Below are positions 11,337 to 22,539 of a DNA stretch of 64,000 nt, in pieces. Origin of the DNA: Gonium pectorale (lineage: Eukaryota; Chlorophyta; Chlorophyceae; Chlamydomonadales; Volvocaceae); assembly GCA_001584585.1 (NCBI GenBank), contig LSYV01000010.1:328558-392557 (forward strand). Reading direction: 5' to 3'. The translations under genes were made by a program, and so were the position numbers. A model generated the notes under the pieces. That model saw only the letters and a program-made list of their open reading frames with translations. It did not search any database and was not told where the DNA came from. Position 1 is the stretch's first letter. Each line of letters opens with the position of its first letter.

Positions 11337-14300
11337 ATGGGCAACTCGCAGGGCAAGGGCGATGTTGCCACAACCGGCCGTGCGAAGGCTATTACCGGAG
11401 GAGCGGTGAAGGGCAAGGCGACCCTGCCGAAGCTGCCTCCCAACGCTGTTAAGGCGCAGCCGGAAGACTACTCGTTCATTGAGGTGTGGCGTGTGATTGA
11501 AGCAGCTTTACTGGCGCGCCGAGCTCGCGCTGACCGGGGGACGTCACATTTCGCAGAATGCCCTGGGGCGTCTGCTGCTGTTCACGCGACTGGACCCTCA
11601 AGTTCAGCGTAAAATTGTTTCGGAAATGTATGAGCGCACAGTGCCGGCCGGAGACATCCTAATCAAAGAGGGTGACACCGGCCTCGCGGCCGCCGAACTG
11701 TACGTGGTGAAGAGTGGAAAGTTCGAGGTGCGCCGACTTGCCTGGTCCGTGCACGTGGGCCACACTGATGCGGGTTTGTTGTCACAGGTGCTGCAAATGC
11801 GCCAGGGGCAGAACGTGCGCGTGAACATCAAGGAGCGGGGCGACTGCTTCGGCGAGATTTCGCTGATGTATGACAGTCCCCGCACGGCCACGGTCGCTGC
11901 CACTATGGACGCCGTAGTGTGGGCGCTGGACCGCCAGGTCTTCAGGTAGCTGCCCTGCTGCTGGCTCTCCCTCCGGCTCGAGCTGCCTCACTAATCCTCA
12001 ACGCGCCCCGGCGTCACTCAGGTTCTTCGTGCGGGAGCTGCAGGAGACCACCGTGTCGCAGGTGGAGCTGTTCCTCAACAGCGTGCCTATCCTGGCGAAC
12101 CTGTCCCGCGAGGAGCGCATCCGCCTGGTGGATGCGTTTGAGGAGGTGACCTACCAGGCGGGTCAAAAGGTCATTGTGGAGGGCGACAAAGGCGACCTGT
12201 TCTACATCGTGAAGGAGGGCGAGGCGATCGTGTATCAAAACACGCCAGGCGGCCAGCGCAAGGTGAACCACCTCTTCAAAGCGGACTTCTTTGGCGAGCG
12301 TGCCCTGCTCAAGGATGAGCCCAGGTGCGGGGAAGGAAGAGGGCTGGAAAGCACAGCACCGTCATTTAAGGGGGGACGCTGATCATGCAGCGTTCAAAAA
12401 TATTCAGAGGCAATGTAGGGAAAGCTTGACGAGAGTAATGGATGTTGGCTCGGCAAAGGCCCACACGCCGTTCGAGCAGCATAGCAGCAGCATTACCGGG
12501 ATATCTCTTTGGCATGTCGCCGTTGGGCGGTAGTTCAGCGGCACCCCTGCGCAGCCATACCTGTAGCAGCATTTCACCATCGGCCATGCGCACATGAGGG
12601 CAGTCCGTAAACAGGCAAGAGCTCCTAGCCAGATTTGCGGGATACCTGGGACTGCAGAGTGCGCGGTTCTTACGGACCATCGCTGCGCAGGATGGCGACC
12701 GTGGAGGCTTACACTAAGCTGATCTGCTTGACACTCAAGCGTGAGACGTTCCAGGAGATCCTGGGCCCCTTGGAGCAGCTCATGGCCCGTGAGAAGTCGA
12801 ACCAGGTGGTGGCCCAGAAAATGGCCAAACTGCAGCCCCGCGGCTCTCACGTGCACCGCCCGCCTGCGGAGGTGCTCATCAAGCGGAAAAAGAAGGGGCG
12901 CAACGGCGACACCTGGGAGGTGGTCCGTGCGCGCGGGCACCTGGACGAGGTGCTAGAGCTCAGAAAAGGTGGCACAAAGCTAGGTAAGTTTTGGTTTCCT
13001 AAGTACGTTGGGAGTCGCCGGTGCTACAGCAGTCGCACGGAAGCTCTGTGTGCATTCGCTTGCTGAACTTGATAATAGGGATGATACGGAGCATGCAGCG
13101 CCCCTCGCGCCGTTCATATGCTCTGGGTGTTAGTGGAATATCGCCTGCGGTCTTATCGTCTCTGTCTGCTGACATCTTGAATGAGCAACCACACCTGTGC
13201 TCACACCAGCCTACCCGCATTCTGCGTACCCTCTCTGTACCCGCTCCGATGTCTCCCTCTTGTTCGCTTGCAGAGGGCCTTGACCCCGGGGCGTCCGGAA
13301 AGGAGGCAAACACGCTGGTGCTGACGGAAGGAACCGTGCTGGGCGGCGGCGCTTTCAGCAGGGTGTCGATTGTGACGGGTGAGCGCTGTGATGCGTATGC
13401 TTGGGTTGCTTCTTGGAGCCAGGCTCGGTGTAGCAACTGGCGAATTGCATTGCAGAAGAAAGAAATCAGGTTGCGGGCGCATTCCTATTTCAGTGAAGGG
13501 AATGGCGCTTGCATGGGCACGGGGCTGGCCAATGCCAGGGTCTCCCAGCTTAGGTGACGGGGGTCCCAGCTGGGACTCGGTGGGCCGGGTTGGGAGAGCT
13601 CCGTGGTGTGCAGCCGTGTCTTGATCGCCAGTTGGGCAAATGTCCGGCAAATAGGTGGCAGGCTGCGATACTGCAAGACTTACGGTAACCAACGAGCATA
13701 CGGTACACCAATTTCCCGCTCCTCCGTGCAGAGGAGTCCACCGGACGCTCGTACGCGCTCAAGCGCATGCGCAAGTCGGCGGTGGTGCAGTGCCCCGAGC
13801 ACGTGTTCTGCGAGCAGGCGATCACAAAGAACGTGGCCCACCCGTTCTGCATCCGGCAGTACGCGTCGTTCCAGGTGCGTTCCTATGCCCCATGTCGAGA
13901 CGGGTGCCGGAGAGCCGGTCTGTTTGCAGGGGTAGCCTGATACTATTCACGGTAGAGCTGATAAAAACGTGTGGGGCCAGGATCTCACGCAACGAATGGT
14001 ATTGTAAGCTGGCCGCACGGCTAGTACATAGGAGCTGTGCTTCTGACATCTCGAGTAAGCCTTTCCAACTAGTAAGCAGTTTACTGCCTACAAATGGCAT
14101 CGAGTGCCGTACCGGCTCTCCCTTGGTATGCGGTACGATGGCCGTACAGGTGCAGCGAGGCGCTGAGAACATTTCGTATCTAGGTTTTGAACACGTTTCC
14201 AAAACCATGTGACTGCAAAGCACCTTACTCGTGCTCCTTTTCATGGCGATGCACCCGCCAGCATCATTTCGATAGTCCCCTTCCAAACCACATGTGGCTT

Positions 14301-15842
14301 GCGCCGTACGCCCTTACAGGACAAGTACCATCTGTACTTTCTGTTCGACCTCATGCCGGGCGGCGATCTTATGGATGTGCTGGTGGCGGAGGCGAAGGTC
14401 ATCAAGCGTCGCGTGCCGCAGGGCACCTGGCGGATAGGCTGCCTGGCGCCCAAGGTGAAGATGCTCCAGGGCATGAGCGAGGACCTGGCCAAGTTCTACA
14501 TCGGCTCCATCGTGCTGGCGCTCGAGTACCTGCACAACAACAATATCGTCTATCGTGACCTCAAGCCCGAGAACGTCTTCATTGATGGCGGCGGCTACGT
14601 GAAATTGGGCGATTTCGGCTTCGCGAAGGCAGGTTGCCGGTCCCCCCTGTCCTGAGTCCCCTGTGACTGTGATGAAGACTTATGGTGCGACAGCGCTGCA
14701 TTTGAAATCCCGATTGCGGCGTTCGAGCTGACGACCGTACTGTGAATATCATGGCGGCCCGATTATGTGCCTGCAGGTGCTGGAGAACGGCAACAGGACC
14801 TACACCTTCTGCGGCACGCCTGGATACGTGGCGCCGGAGAACGTGCTGGCCCACGGCTACAACTACAGCGTCGACTGGTAGGTCTCGTGCTCTCCGAGTG
14901 TCAACTGGGCGAGTGCCGTGCGGCACATGGCACGCAGTGGCTGTGCGGCCTTCGCATAGCAACACACCACTTCTTGAAAGCGGCCATGTGAAGTGCCGCA
15001 AGCTTGGCGCTGCATAGCCCGTGCAACATGCTGCCTAACGCAAGGCGGAGCGCGGGAGCTGAAACCCGTGCTTGAGCGCTTTGATCTGAATTGCGCCCTA
15101 CTCCCCAACGTGCTTTGCTCTGCTCAGGTGGGGCCTGGGCGTGCTCATGTATGTGCTGCTGACCGGGCGGCAGCCCTTCAGCACGCCAAAGACGGATGAC
15201 CCCATGGTGGTGATGCGCCGCATTGTCGACGAGAATTACCAGATCAAGTACCCGCCCTACCTGTCGCCAGCGGCCAAGGTGGGGCATCCTGTTTGGGTAC
15301 GGCAATACGGCGATGGCTTCGCCTGTGCATTATGGGAGGACTCTGGGCCGTCTGCATTTACTACGCGCTCACAAGAACGCGCTCACAGGAAAGCACTTGT
15401 TGCCGCAGGACCTGATCTCGCGGCTACTGGAGCGCAAGCCCGCAAAGCGCTTGGGTATGCTCAACGCGAGGGCGGCGGACATCAAGAACCATCGGTGGTT
15501 CGAGAACCTGGCCTGGGAGGAGCTTGAAGCGCGCAGGTGCGAAGGGCCGGGCCTGATTGCAGCCAGCTCTGACATGATGGAGGCTCCGCCCCGTGCGCCT
15601 TGTACGTGAAGTGTCGCAGCTACCAGGGCTTCTGTCGTCTTGACCAACCGAGGAACAGGTCCGCTCACGAGTAACATTCCGACCCGCGTTTCAGGTTCAT
15701 GGCTCCGCGCAAGCCCAAGGAGGCGGACAGCAGCAAGCGCCTCAAGGAGATGATTGAGAATGAGAAGAAAACGGCTGGTAAGACCCCCAAGGAGACGCCC
15801 GAGGAGCTCCAGGAGTGCGAGATGGTCTTTGCAGACTTCTAG
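11337..15842 (+). CDS. cGMP-dependent protein kinase (two cNMP-binding domains plus AGC kinase), frameshift in exon 1
   Basis: Eleven exons: 11337-11727, 11788-11945, 12022-12324, 12691-12983, 13274-13378, 13732-13874, 14320-14628, 14777-14877, 15128-15278, 15409-15536 and 15695-15842; about 742 residues. The N-terminus MGNSQGKG fits N-myristoylation and membrane targeting. cNMP site A has the phosphate-binding cassette [16 protein letters not shown]. Site B has [12 protein letters not shown] split by an intron from MATV. The kinase domain shows a Gly loop (LGGGAFSRV, about residue 404), the ATP-binding Lys in YALKRM (about 427), YRDLKPEN (catalytic Asp about 544), DFGFAK (about 562), GTPGYVAPE and an AGC tail ending VFADF. 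Thr in PRTAT of site A is typical of cGMP sites. Reading through exon 1 needs one base skipped at about 11500-11501 (see findings). Intron 8 (14629-14776) begins GC rather than GT. Function: cGMP-activated Ser/Thr phosphorylation, in algae and protists linked to calcium release and ciliary or gametic signalling (family knowledge). Confidence 0.93.
11499..11503 (+). other. Apparent +1 frameshift site in kinase exon 1
   Basis: Before this point the frame reads [12 protein letters not shown]; after it the kinase homology continues one frame over as [13 protein letters not shown]. The DNA is gtgattgaagcagcttt. Deleting one A from gaag gives a continuous VIEQLYW. Alternatively, bases 11484-11505 (gtgtgg...gaagcag) could be a 22-nt intron joining FIE to LYWRAEL, also in frame, but that is far below normal intron size. 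Confidence 0.7.
14629..14776 (+). other. GC-AG intron in the kinase gene
   Basis: The kinase motif DFGFAK ends at AAG 14626-14628 and is followed by GCAGGT, while the next exon starts GTGCTGGAG after ctgcag. Only a GC donor keeps phase 0 and the conserved order DFGFAK-V...[15 protein letters not shown] donor three bases downstream of the GC (14632) would break the frame. Confidence 0.75.
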
Positions 15843-18074
15843 ACGGTGCACTTCGCCGGCGGGGAGGCGATGTAACCCGGGCTTGTGGCCTGTCAGGCAG
15901 CGCTTTGGATGCTGCGAGCGTGGCCTTCGGCTCCAGGTCCTTGCCTGGGCCACACACACTCGGTACATGTTGGTCTTTTGCCGGGGATCCCTGCCCATCG
16001 CAACACTACATGCGCGCGGTCGACTGACAAGAAAGGGCTGACTAGAACTACGTTTCCGTGTGATGGGACTCCTTCCAGCCCCTGTGGCTCAAGGGCCCAG
16101 GCGCCTGGCGATAGGCTGCGACTAGGCTGGCATTGCATGAACCGTGTTTCAGCGACCCTTGTGTACTCATGTATATTTGCACATCATTGTGTTGGCGTTT
16201 GGCGCTGAAGCAGTCGGCGGGGCCGCTGCCTAGTCGCTCAATGTAGTTTGCCTGGCGCTCGTGGGGGGCTATCGCCTGTACGGTTTCATCCGCCGACGTG
16301 CGCTGGTAGGCTGTGTGGCGTGCACATGCTCAGCGGATGGTGAAGGGACACCAAGAGCTGGAGTCCCATCCCGCAGACTACCGGTGTGGACAAGTCATGA
16401 GAGCGTCAGTGTCGAGGCGAGGGGTGCTCCTGTGTGTCTTGTGGCCTAATACGCACGACCGCCTGTGCACCCGATCACGGTATGGTGCCCTGGTATCGGC
16501 CGGTCTCGTATGATTCGCATTCTGGGGCCATTCGTGCGGGCGGGACTGGAAGCAGGGGGGTTGGCTGCTGTGTGTGCTTTAAGTACAAATGGACGGAGCG
16601 CGTCCGTCTTCCATTTTTGTGTATGTGACACATGGTGGGCGGTTTCTTGGGGAGGGGTTCTCGGAGCGAGGTTTGTGCAGCAAGCGTGGCAGACCTGGGC
16701 TGTGTGGGCAGCGTTCGTGAGGGGCGAAGGCGTGAACACGGTAGACTCGCTTAAATGCAAATCGAGGCGTTTGGCTGTACGGTTGGGGTTGCGCGCGGCA
16801 AGCCTATGGTGAGCAGTTCGTTTCTTGGTGTGCGAATGCCGCGTTGCTCTGCGGGCGATGCTTCCATAAACTCCGAAGCATGTCGAGCGACTTGCATGTC
16901 AAGGAGATTTATACGGTATACGATTCGGGCCCAACCTGTGTAACGTGGCAAGCAAAGGCCTTCCGACCCTAACAATGCTCACCGATCCCACGTGCGCACA
17001 GAGACACTCATGGCTTCACGGTCAAGCTCCCGGCAGCAGGTGGGCCGTCAGTTGGATCCCGTGCAATGGGCCGGCTACTTCGGCAGCGCCTCATCAACTA
17101 GCTCGGGACGTCCGAACTTATCAACGGCGCACACATGTGCGAACATGGATGCGTAAACAACAAAGGTTCTGAAGGCCTGGCACCTGCAATGTAACACAAC
17201 GGTAGCCTTGTGAACCGGCTACAGGACCGCACGTGCATGTTCACAACGACAAAGTTAAGCTGTATCAACGGGTCCAAACTTCCAAAGGAGGCATGCAACG
17301 GCCACATGCACGAGCGTTTGCATCAGATGCATCACAGCTTAGGGCCCCCCAAAAAAGAGAAACCTGCCCAACCGGGCATGTGTGCCGTACTAGCTGTCCT
17401 TCTGAATGCTCGACTCCTTGGCAGCGGCATAAGCCCTGCAAGCCAACAAGGCAACGCTGAACGTCTTTGTTCTGCAATTTGCTTTGACATGCACGTCTCA
17501 CCGGCACCACCTCATCAGCTGCGGCGCTCCTTATTCACAGCCAAGCAACCAGCCAACGAAACCAACCAGCGAGCAACCCAACAACCCCCAGCCACGACGC
17601 ATGCACCCATGCTAGCCGCCAGCAAATGCGTGTGATGTGGTCCAGAGGAAGCAAGCACACCAAACACAACCCCATAGTATCGTGCGCGCCGGCTGCGCGC
17701 CAGGCATGGTCGTGCGAGCACTTGCATGACATCTATACTGACATGCAGGCATGGTTTGTTTTCGTGCCCTCCCGCTGCGCCCTAGGGGAAGTTCAATGTA
17801 GACAGCAGAAATCAAGAGTTTGTTTGGCCCTGCGGGCATTTTCGTTGCGTTCGCGCCGCGCTGGGGCCCGCCATTGCATGCTCGCCGCGCCCACACCGCA
17901 TGGCCGCGGGGCGCACGGCTGCTCCACACCACCGCACGGGTGGTGAGCTCCGATGCCATCAGCGCTGCAGACAGCGCGGGGCACTACCATTGCCCACTGT
18001 AGGTCCGCCAGACCCCCCCTCCCCCTTGTCAGCCACACGTTCCACCCCCCGCCTCCGCTTCAGCAGCGCCCACG
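15843..18074. other. Convergent intergenic region (3' UTRs of kinase and of the minus-strand Pro-rich gene)
   Basis: No exon is supported on either strand. TGTAA signals suitable for the plus-strand kinase transcript are seen at 16939-16943 and 17190-17194, about 1.1-1.3 kb past the stop; long 3' UTRs are usual in volvocine algae. The 18000-18074 end is C-rich, pyrimidine-biased 3' UTR of the next gene. Confidence 0.45.
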
Positions 18075-21067
18075 TTAGCCTCCGCATCCGCATCCGCCCG
18101 CCGCCGTCACCGCCGTCACCCGCGCCCGCTTCCCGCCTGACCGCTCGCCGCCTGCCCCGCCACCGCCGTCACTGCCTCCGCTGCCGCCGGCTCCGCGCCG
18201 CCGTTTGCCTTCCTGTGCGGCGCCCTGCGATGCCGCCGCCTGCCGTACGTGCCAGAGTACGGCCTGGGGCCACTCCGGGACGTACAGCGTCACGGCGGGC
18301 TCGTCGCCCTTCGCCCGGCTCCCGTTGGGCTTGAACCACTCGTGCCGCTGGCTCGCCACAGTGGCGGGCTGAGCGGTGTAGCCCAGGAAGTACTTCGTCA
18401 GCTGCATAGGACGGTCCAGGGTTACAAAGGTAATGAATTTGGACTCTAGACCTGAACAGCCGGTATCCAATACAAAAAAACACAACTTAATTACGTGAAT
18501 TAGGCCCAGGGATTCCGCGGGCGATGCTCCAGCATACGGGCAAGTGTGTGCACAGGCGGGAGGGGCAGCAGGAGGGGAGACAGCTGGCGTTCTCGGCAAT
18601 TGGCTCGCACGTGACTGCGTGACGCGCGAGCGACCGCTACAGGATATGCCCGCGGACCCCATGGTGAGAGGCGTAGACCCAAAACGCAAAGAGGTGCAAT
18701 GCGGGCGCAACGCGGGTTGCAAGCCGCCCCAATGCGTTACGTGATCAAGGGTCTGAGGTCCCGGAGCGGGCCAGCGGCAGGCGCCGCGACTCGCCTTGAG
18801 GAAGGGGTGCCCAGCCTCCTTGCACTTGTTGTTGTGGGTGGCCCCGCAGGTGCAGCGGGTGCCCGAGATGCTGATGACGCTGCGGTGCTCGTCCAGCGGC
18901 ACCGGCTCCCGCCCGGACGTGATGCCGCCTGGCGCAGCGGGCAAACACCGCACGATCAGGGTGCAGCAGGCTCACGCATGGAAGTAGGTGTCCAAGGCGC
19001 ATGGGTTTTGCAGGGGACTCTTGCGGGGTGGGGGCCAACGCAGCCTCGGGTATGCCGCGAACGCTGGGGTCGCCGGCTTACGTGACTGCATCCGGCCCCA
19101 GGCCCCCGATCCAAGGCCCCGTCTCCCGGTCCCGGAGGCACAGCCATGGCCCACATCCTGGACTCGGGGCACCCTGTATATCTGCGGCTCTCGGCAGGGG
19201 CTATGCCCCTGCGCCTGCTCCGGTTCTAGTCAGGACACCGGCCCCGGTCCCCTCGTGCTGCCTTGAATCCCGATAGCAGCTCACTCATGTCCGTCTGTTC
19301 GTGGAAGATCTTGCCGCAGGCCAAGAAGGCGCTGTTGGGTGGCAGTAACTCATGGGGCCAGCGCTGCAGCAGCGGTGGCCACGAAGGCTCCCGCCCGCCG
19401 GCCAGCGGGCGGCCCTCCTCACGCGCCAGCAGGCAGCCAATGCTCCGCACCGAGCTCTTGGACTGATGTCCCCCGGTTTTCAAGCCCAGTCCCAAGGCCA
19501 GGAACTCATACCATTCATAGGGCGAGTGTGGCGGCTGAAGCGGCGAGGACGGCGGCTGCGGCGGCTGCGGCTGTGGCGGCTGCGGCTGTGGCGGCTGCGG
19601 CTGTGGCGGCTGCGGTGGTGGCGACAAAGGAAAGTGCGCCAGCGCCAGGTGCTGCGCGTCGAGAGCAGCAGGGGTGCGTGGCCATGCGCCGCCCGACGCA
19701 AGGGGGCACTGGGCCGCACCCGGACCATTGCCGTGCGACTGGTGGCCAGGCACAGCGGCGTAGGGTCGCGTATGTGGCCGTGCCAGCTGCTGCTGTTGCC
19801 GCTGCTGCCGTTGCAGCGGCGGCGACCCGGGTACTGGGGGCTGCAGAACTGGCGGTGCCCGCTGTGGCGCTGGCGGCTGCGGCGGTGAATGCGGCGGCGG
19901 CGGCGGAGGCGACGGCCGTGCTTGATGCGCTGCAATTTGGCGCTGGAAGTGAACCCGTTGCTGGTATGGCGCTGGCGCGGGTGCGGTGGCGGAGGGCCCC
20001 ATGGCTGCCGCACCTGACCCGAGGGCGGCCTCCTGGTCATGTGGGCGACAGGCGGGTCCCCATCCTGCGTAGGTGGCGTACGGCGCTGCCAGAGCCTGTT
20101 GCTGCTGCCCCTGCCCCTGCCCCTGCGTAGCCCCCGACTGATAGCTGGAGTCGTACGCAAGGTACGGCGGCGGCGGGGCCATCAGCCGCGCCGGCGGGCG
20201 TGGAGAGGTCGCATCCACCGCCGCCGTCAGCGCGTGGGTGCAACTGGCCGCCGCTGTTGCGTACATCGCCGGCGGGCTGCTATAGGGGTAGTACTGCCTT
20301 TCCGAACCGCCGCCGCCTCCAGCCGCAGCACCGAAACCGTTTCCTTCTCCTACGCTGCCGCTGCTGCCGGCACCGCCGCTCGCTCCGCTAGCAGCGCGGT
20401 ACAGGCCCGCTGCCGCCGCACGTACCAGCCCCGAGCTGGCCCGCGCGTGCAGCATGGGAGCCGAAGCTGCTCGCTGGTAGGCTGCAGACCAGCCCACAGC
20501 TGCCGGGGGCAGCAACGAGGGTGCCCCTGCGGGGCCAAGAGTCGCCTGGTCGTGGGCCGGCTGCGCCCACACCGCCGCAGGTGAGGCAGGCGAGGCAGGC
20601 GGCGAGGTGTTGTGGCAGCTCGGAGCTGCGGCCTCCACGGGCTGCAGCGCCGCCAGGGCACCGCCCACCGCCTCCTCAGGGCACCTCGAGTTACAGTCGA
20701 AGCGCGGGCTCGCACCAATGACTGCGCATGATGATGCAAGGTCGACGCTGTTGCTGCTGGGGATGGAACCGCCCGCCTGGAGCTGCGAGGCGACGGGCCC
20801 CGTGCCCAGCAGTGAGCGCATCGCCCTGCCAACGCCGGGAACCCCACCGACACTCGACGCGGCTGCCGGCTGTCCGGGGATGCCCGAAGGAGTCGTGAAG
20901 GGGCTCAGCAGCTGTGGGTCACAGCAGGCTCCGCCCTCCACGGCTCCGGCATCTTCGAAGCAGCTGTTGACGAGAGCCATAATTTCAGGCGAGTCTGGAC
21001 TGCCTTCGGCTCGGAATTCCGCGTACGCACTGTGGAGGAGCACATCGCCGTCCGTCGCGGCCGCCAT
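18075..21067 (-). CDS. Unidentified Pro/Ala/Gln-rich protein with Cys/His cluster
   Basis: Three exons: 21067-19285, 18928-18795 and 18401-18075 (stop TAA), 747 residues. Donor 1 is GTGAGC in phase 1. Donor 2 is read as GCGAGT (a GC-AG intron), phase 0; its acceptor is tatgcag. Residues 1-520 are low-complexity Pro/Ala/Gly/Gln, with a Pro-Gln tandem at 19553-19620. Residues 520-690 look folded, with WYEFLALGLGL, SWPPLLQRWPHELLPPNSAF and LACGKIFHEQTDM. Next comes a compact cluster with Cys620, Cys622, Cys630 and His635 (RCTCGATHNNKCKEAGH), then FLKLTKYFLGY and HEWFKPNG. A basic tail (KRRRG, KRAR) could be a nuclear localisation signal. The Cys/His spacing might bind zinc, but I cannot match it to a named family. 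A DNA- or chromatin-linked role would be inference from the basic tail and the Gln/Pro-rich N-terminus. Confidence 0.58.
19553..19620. repeat. Tandem repeat ggctgcggctgtggc coding for Pro-Gln units
   Basis: Four to five near-identical 15-18-base units lie within exon 1 of the Pro-rich gene, translated on the minus strand as repeated PPQPQ. It is a small coding minisatellite. Confidence 0.75.
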
Positions 21068-22539
21068 GGCCGCAGCCGCCGCCCGACTGCTCGACGGGAC
21101 CTGTCAACCGGGGTTCCGGAAACCCTAGTGCCGAGCCGCTCGCCTGCCCCCCTCCCCAGCCACGTAGCGAGGCCCAAGAGGGCTGCTCCCTATTCACTCC
21201 TGGCGCGGCGTCAAGCTGCAACGAGTGCAGCGCATCCCGAGTGGGTCGTGTGGGTCGCGGCGACGGATCGCGGCAGGTGAGCGCAGGAAGGCGGACGGGC
21301 CCGCTGAACAGACCCGCCCGAGCTATTTGCAGCAACCACATGTTATTGGGTAGTCGGCACGGGCGTTTGAGGGCTTGAGAGGGGACCCGTGATGGAGCCC
21401 CAGCCCCGGACCCGTAGGGACCCGTGAAGCGCACTCGGGCCAATTAACCTCGAGTACGGTCCAAGGTTGATCCGCTCCGTCGCATGTACCTTTCGGCATT
21501 GTCATGCCGTTTCCAAAGCCTTGAAAATTACGAAGCTGCCAAGGATTGCCGGCCAAAGCTTAGAAGCCAAAAGTGACCCACGGGACATATCTCAGTACCA
21601 CGACTGCTCGAAAAGGTCTGCACAATGCTTTAGCAGGCCTTGACAAGCAGTGGAAGACGGACTTGTGTAGCGTCGAACACCAACCGATTCGTATTGCAGT
21701 ATACGGGCCGGCCTCGGGCCCTCCATCTTGCCGGATTGAAACGGACACACACTGCAATGACACGGGGATTGTGTTGGGGTCTTCAGGAATGCGAAAGGCG
21801 ACACCACTGCGCCGCGGAATCTTGTATTTGTATATCACAGCACGGAACGCCGCATCTCAACAGCAACAGGAGGAAGGCTCATAAGCCATGTACAGACAGT
21901 ATCCTACGTAAGACTGTGTCGCCGACCACGTTCGGCTTGACATATTGCACTTCCGATGCACACCGCTGCCGCACGCACTGGCGGTTGCTGGAGCAACCGC
22001 TCCCCTGAGGCTCCAATCTAAGCCGAGACTCTTCCTGCCGCCAGCAGTGCTATTGCTGACGTAACTACCGGCAAACAAGGCTCCGTATATGCGCACTTAT
22101 ATGTACAGAACACGAGGTTTTTAGTCCATCCAAGCACATTGCAGACAGCAAGAACGCGTGACAAAATAATCCGCACGCTCGAGGTCCAAAAAATCATCTC
22201 ATATGCAGGGCGCGGTATGTACGACATGTACGACAGCTACACATGCTGCCGCTCGAACAGCCGCCCGCCCCTTACGGCCCCACACCTGGGCCTCACCGAA
22301 CCCGTTTGAAAGCCTTCCTTCAACACAGGGACGCGCGCTGCTCCCAGATCACCTCGCACGTCGCTCAATAAGATACAACACAGTGCACGCTCGGCAGGGA
22401 AGAGGAAGTCACCCGGACGCCAGTGCACCCTCGGCATGGCACAGGCTACACACCACGCTCTTCCCCTCATCGGCCGCCTTCTCTCGCACCCGCTTTCTCG
22501 ACTTTCCTCTGTCTATCATATTTGTTTTATGCTGAGGCC
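21068..22539. other. Intergenic region between two minus-strand genes
   Basis: It should hold the promoter and leader of the Pro-rich gene (just above 21067) and the 3' UTR of the membrane-protein gene. I see no supported exon, RNA gene or repeat here. Confidence 0.45.
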
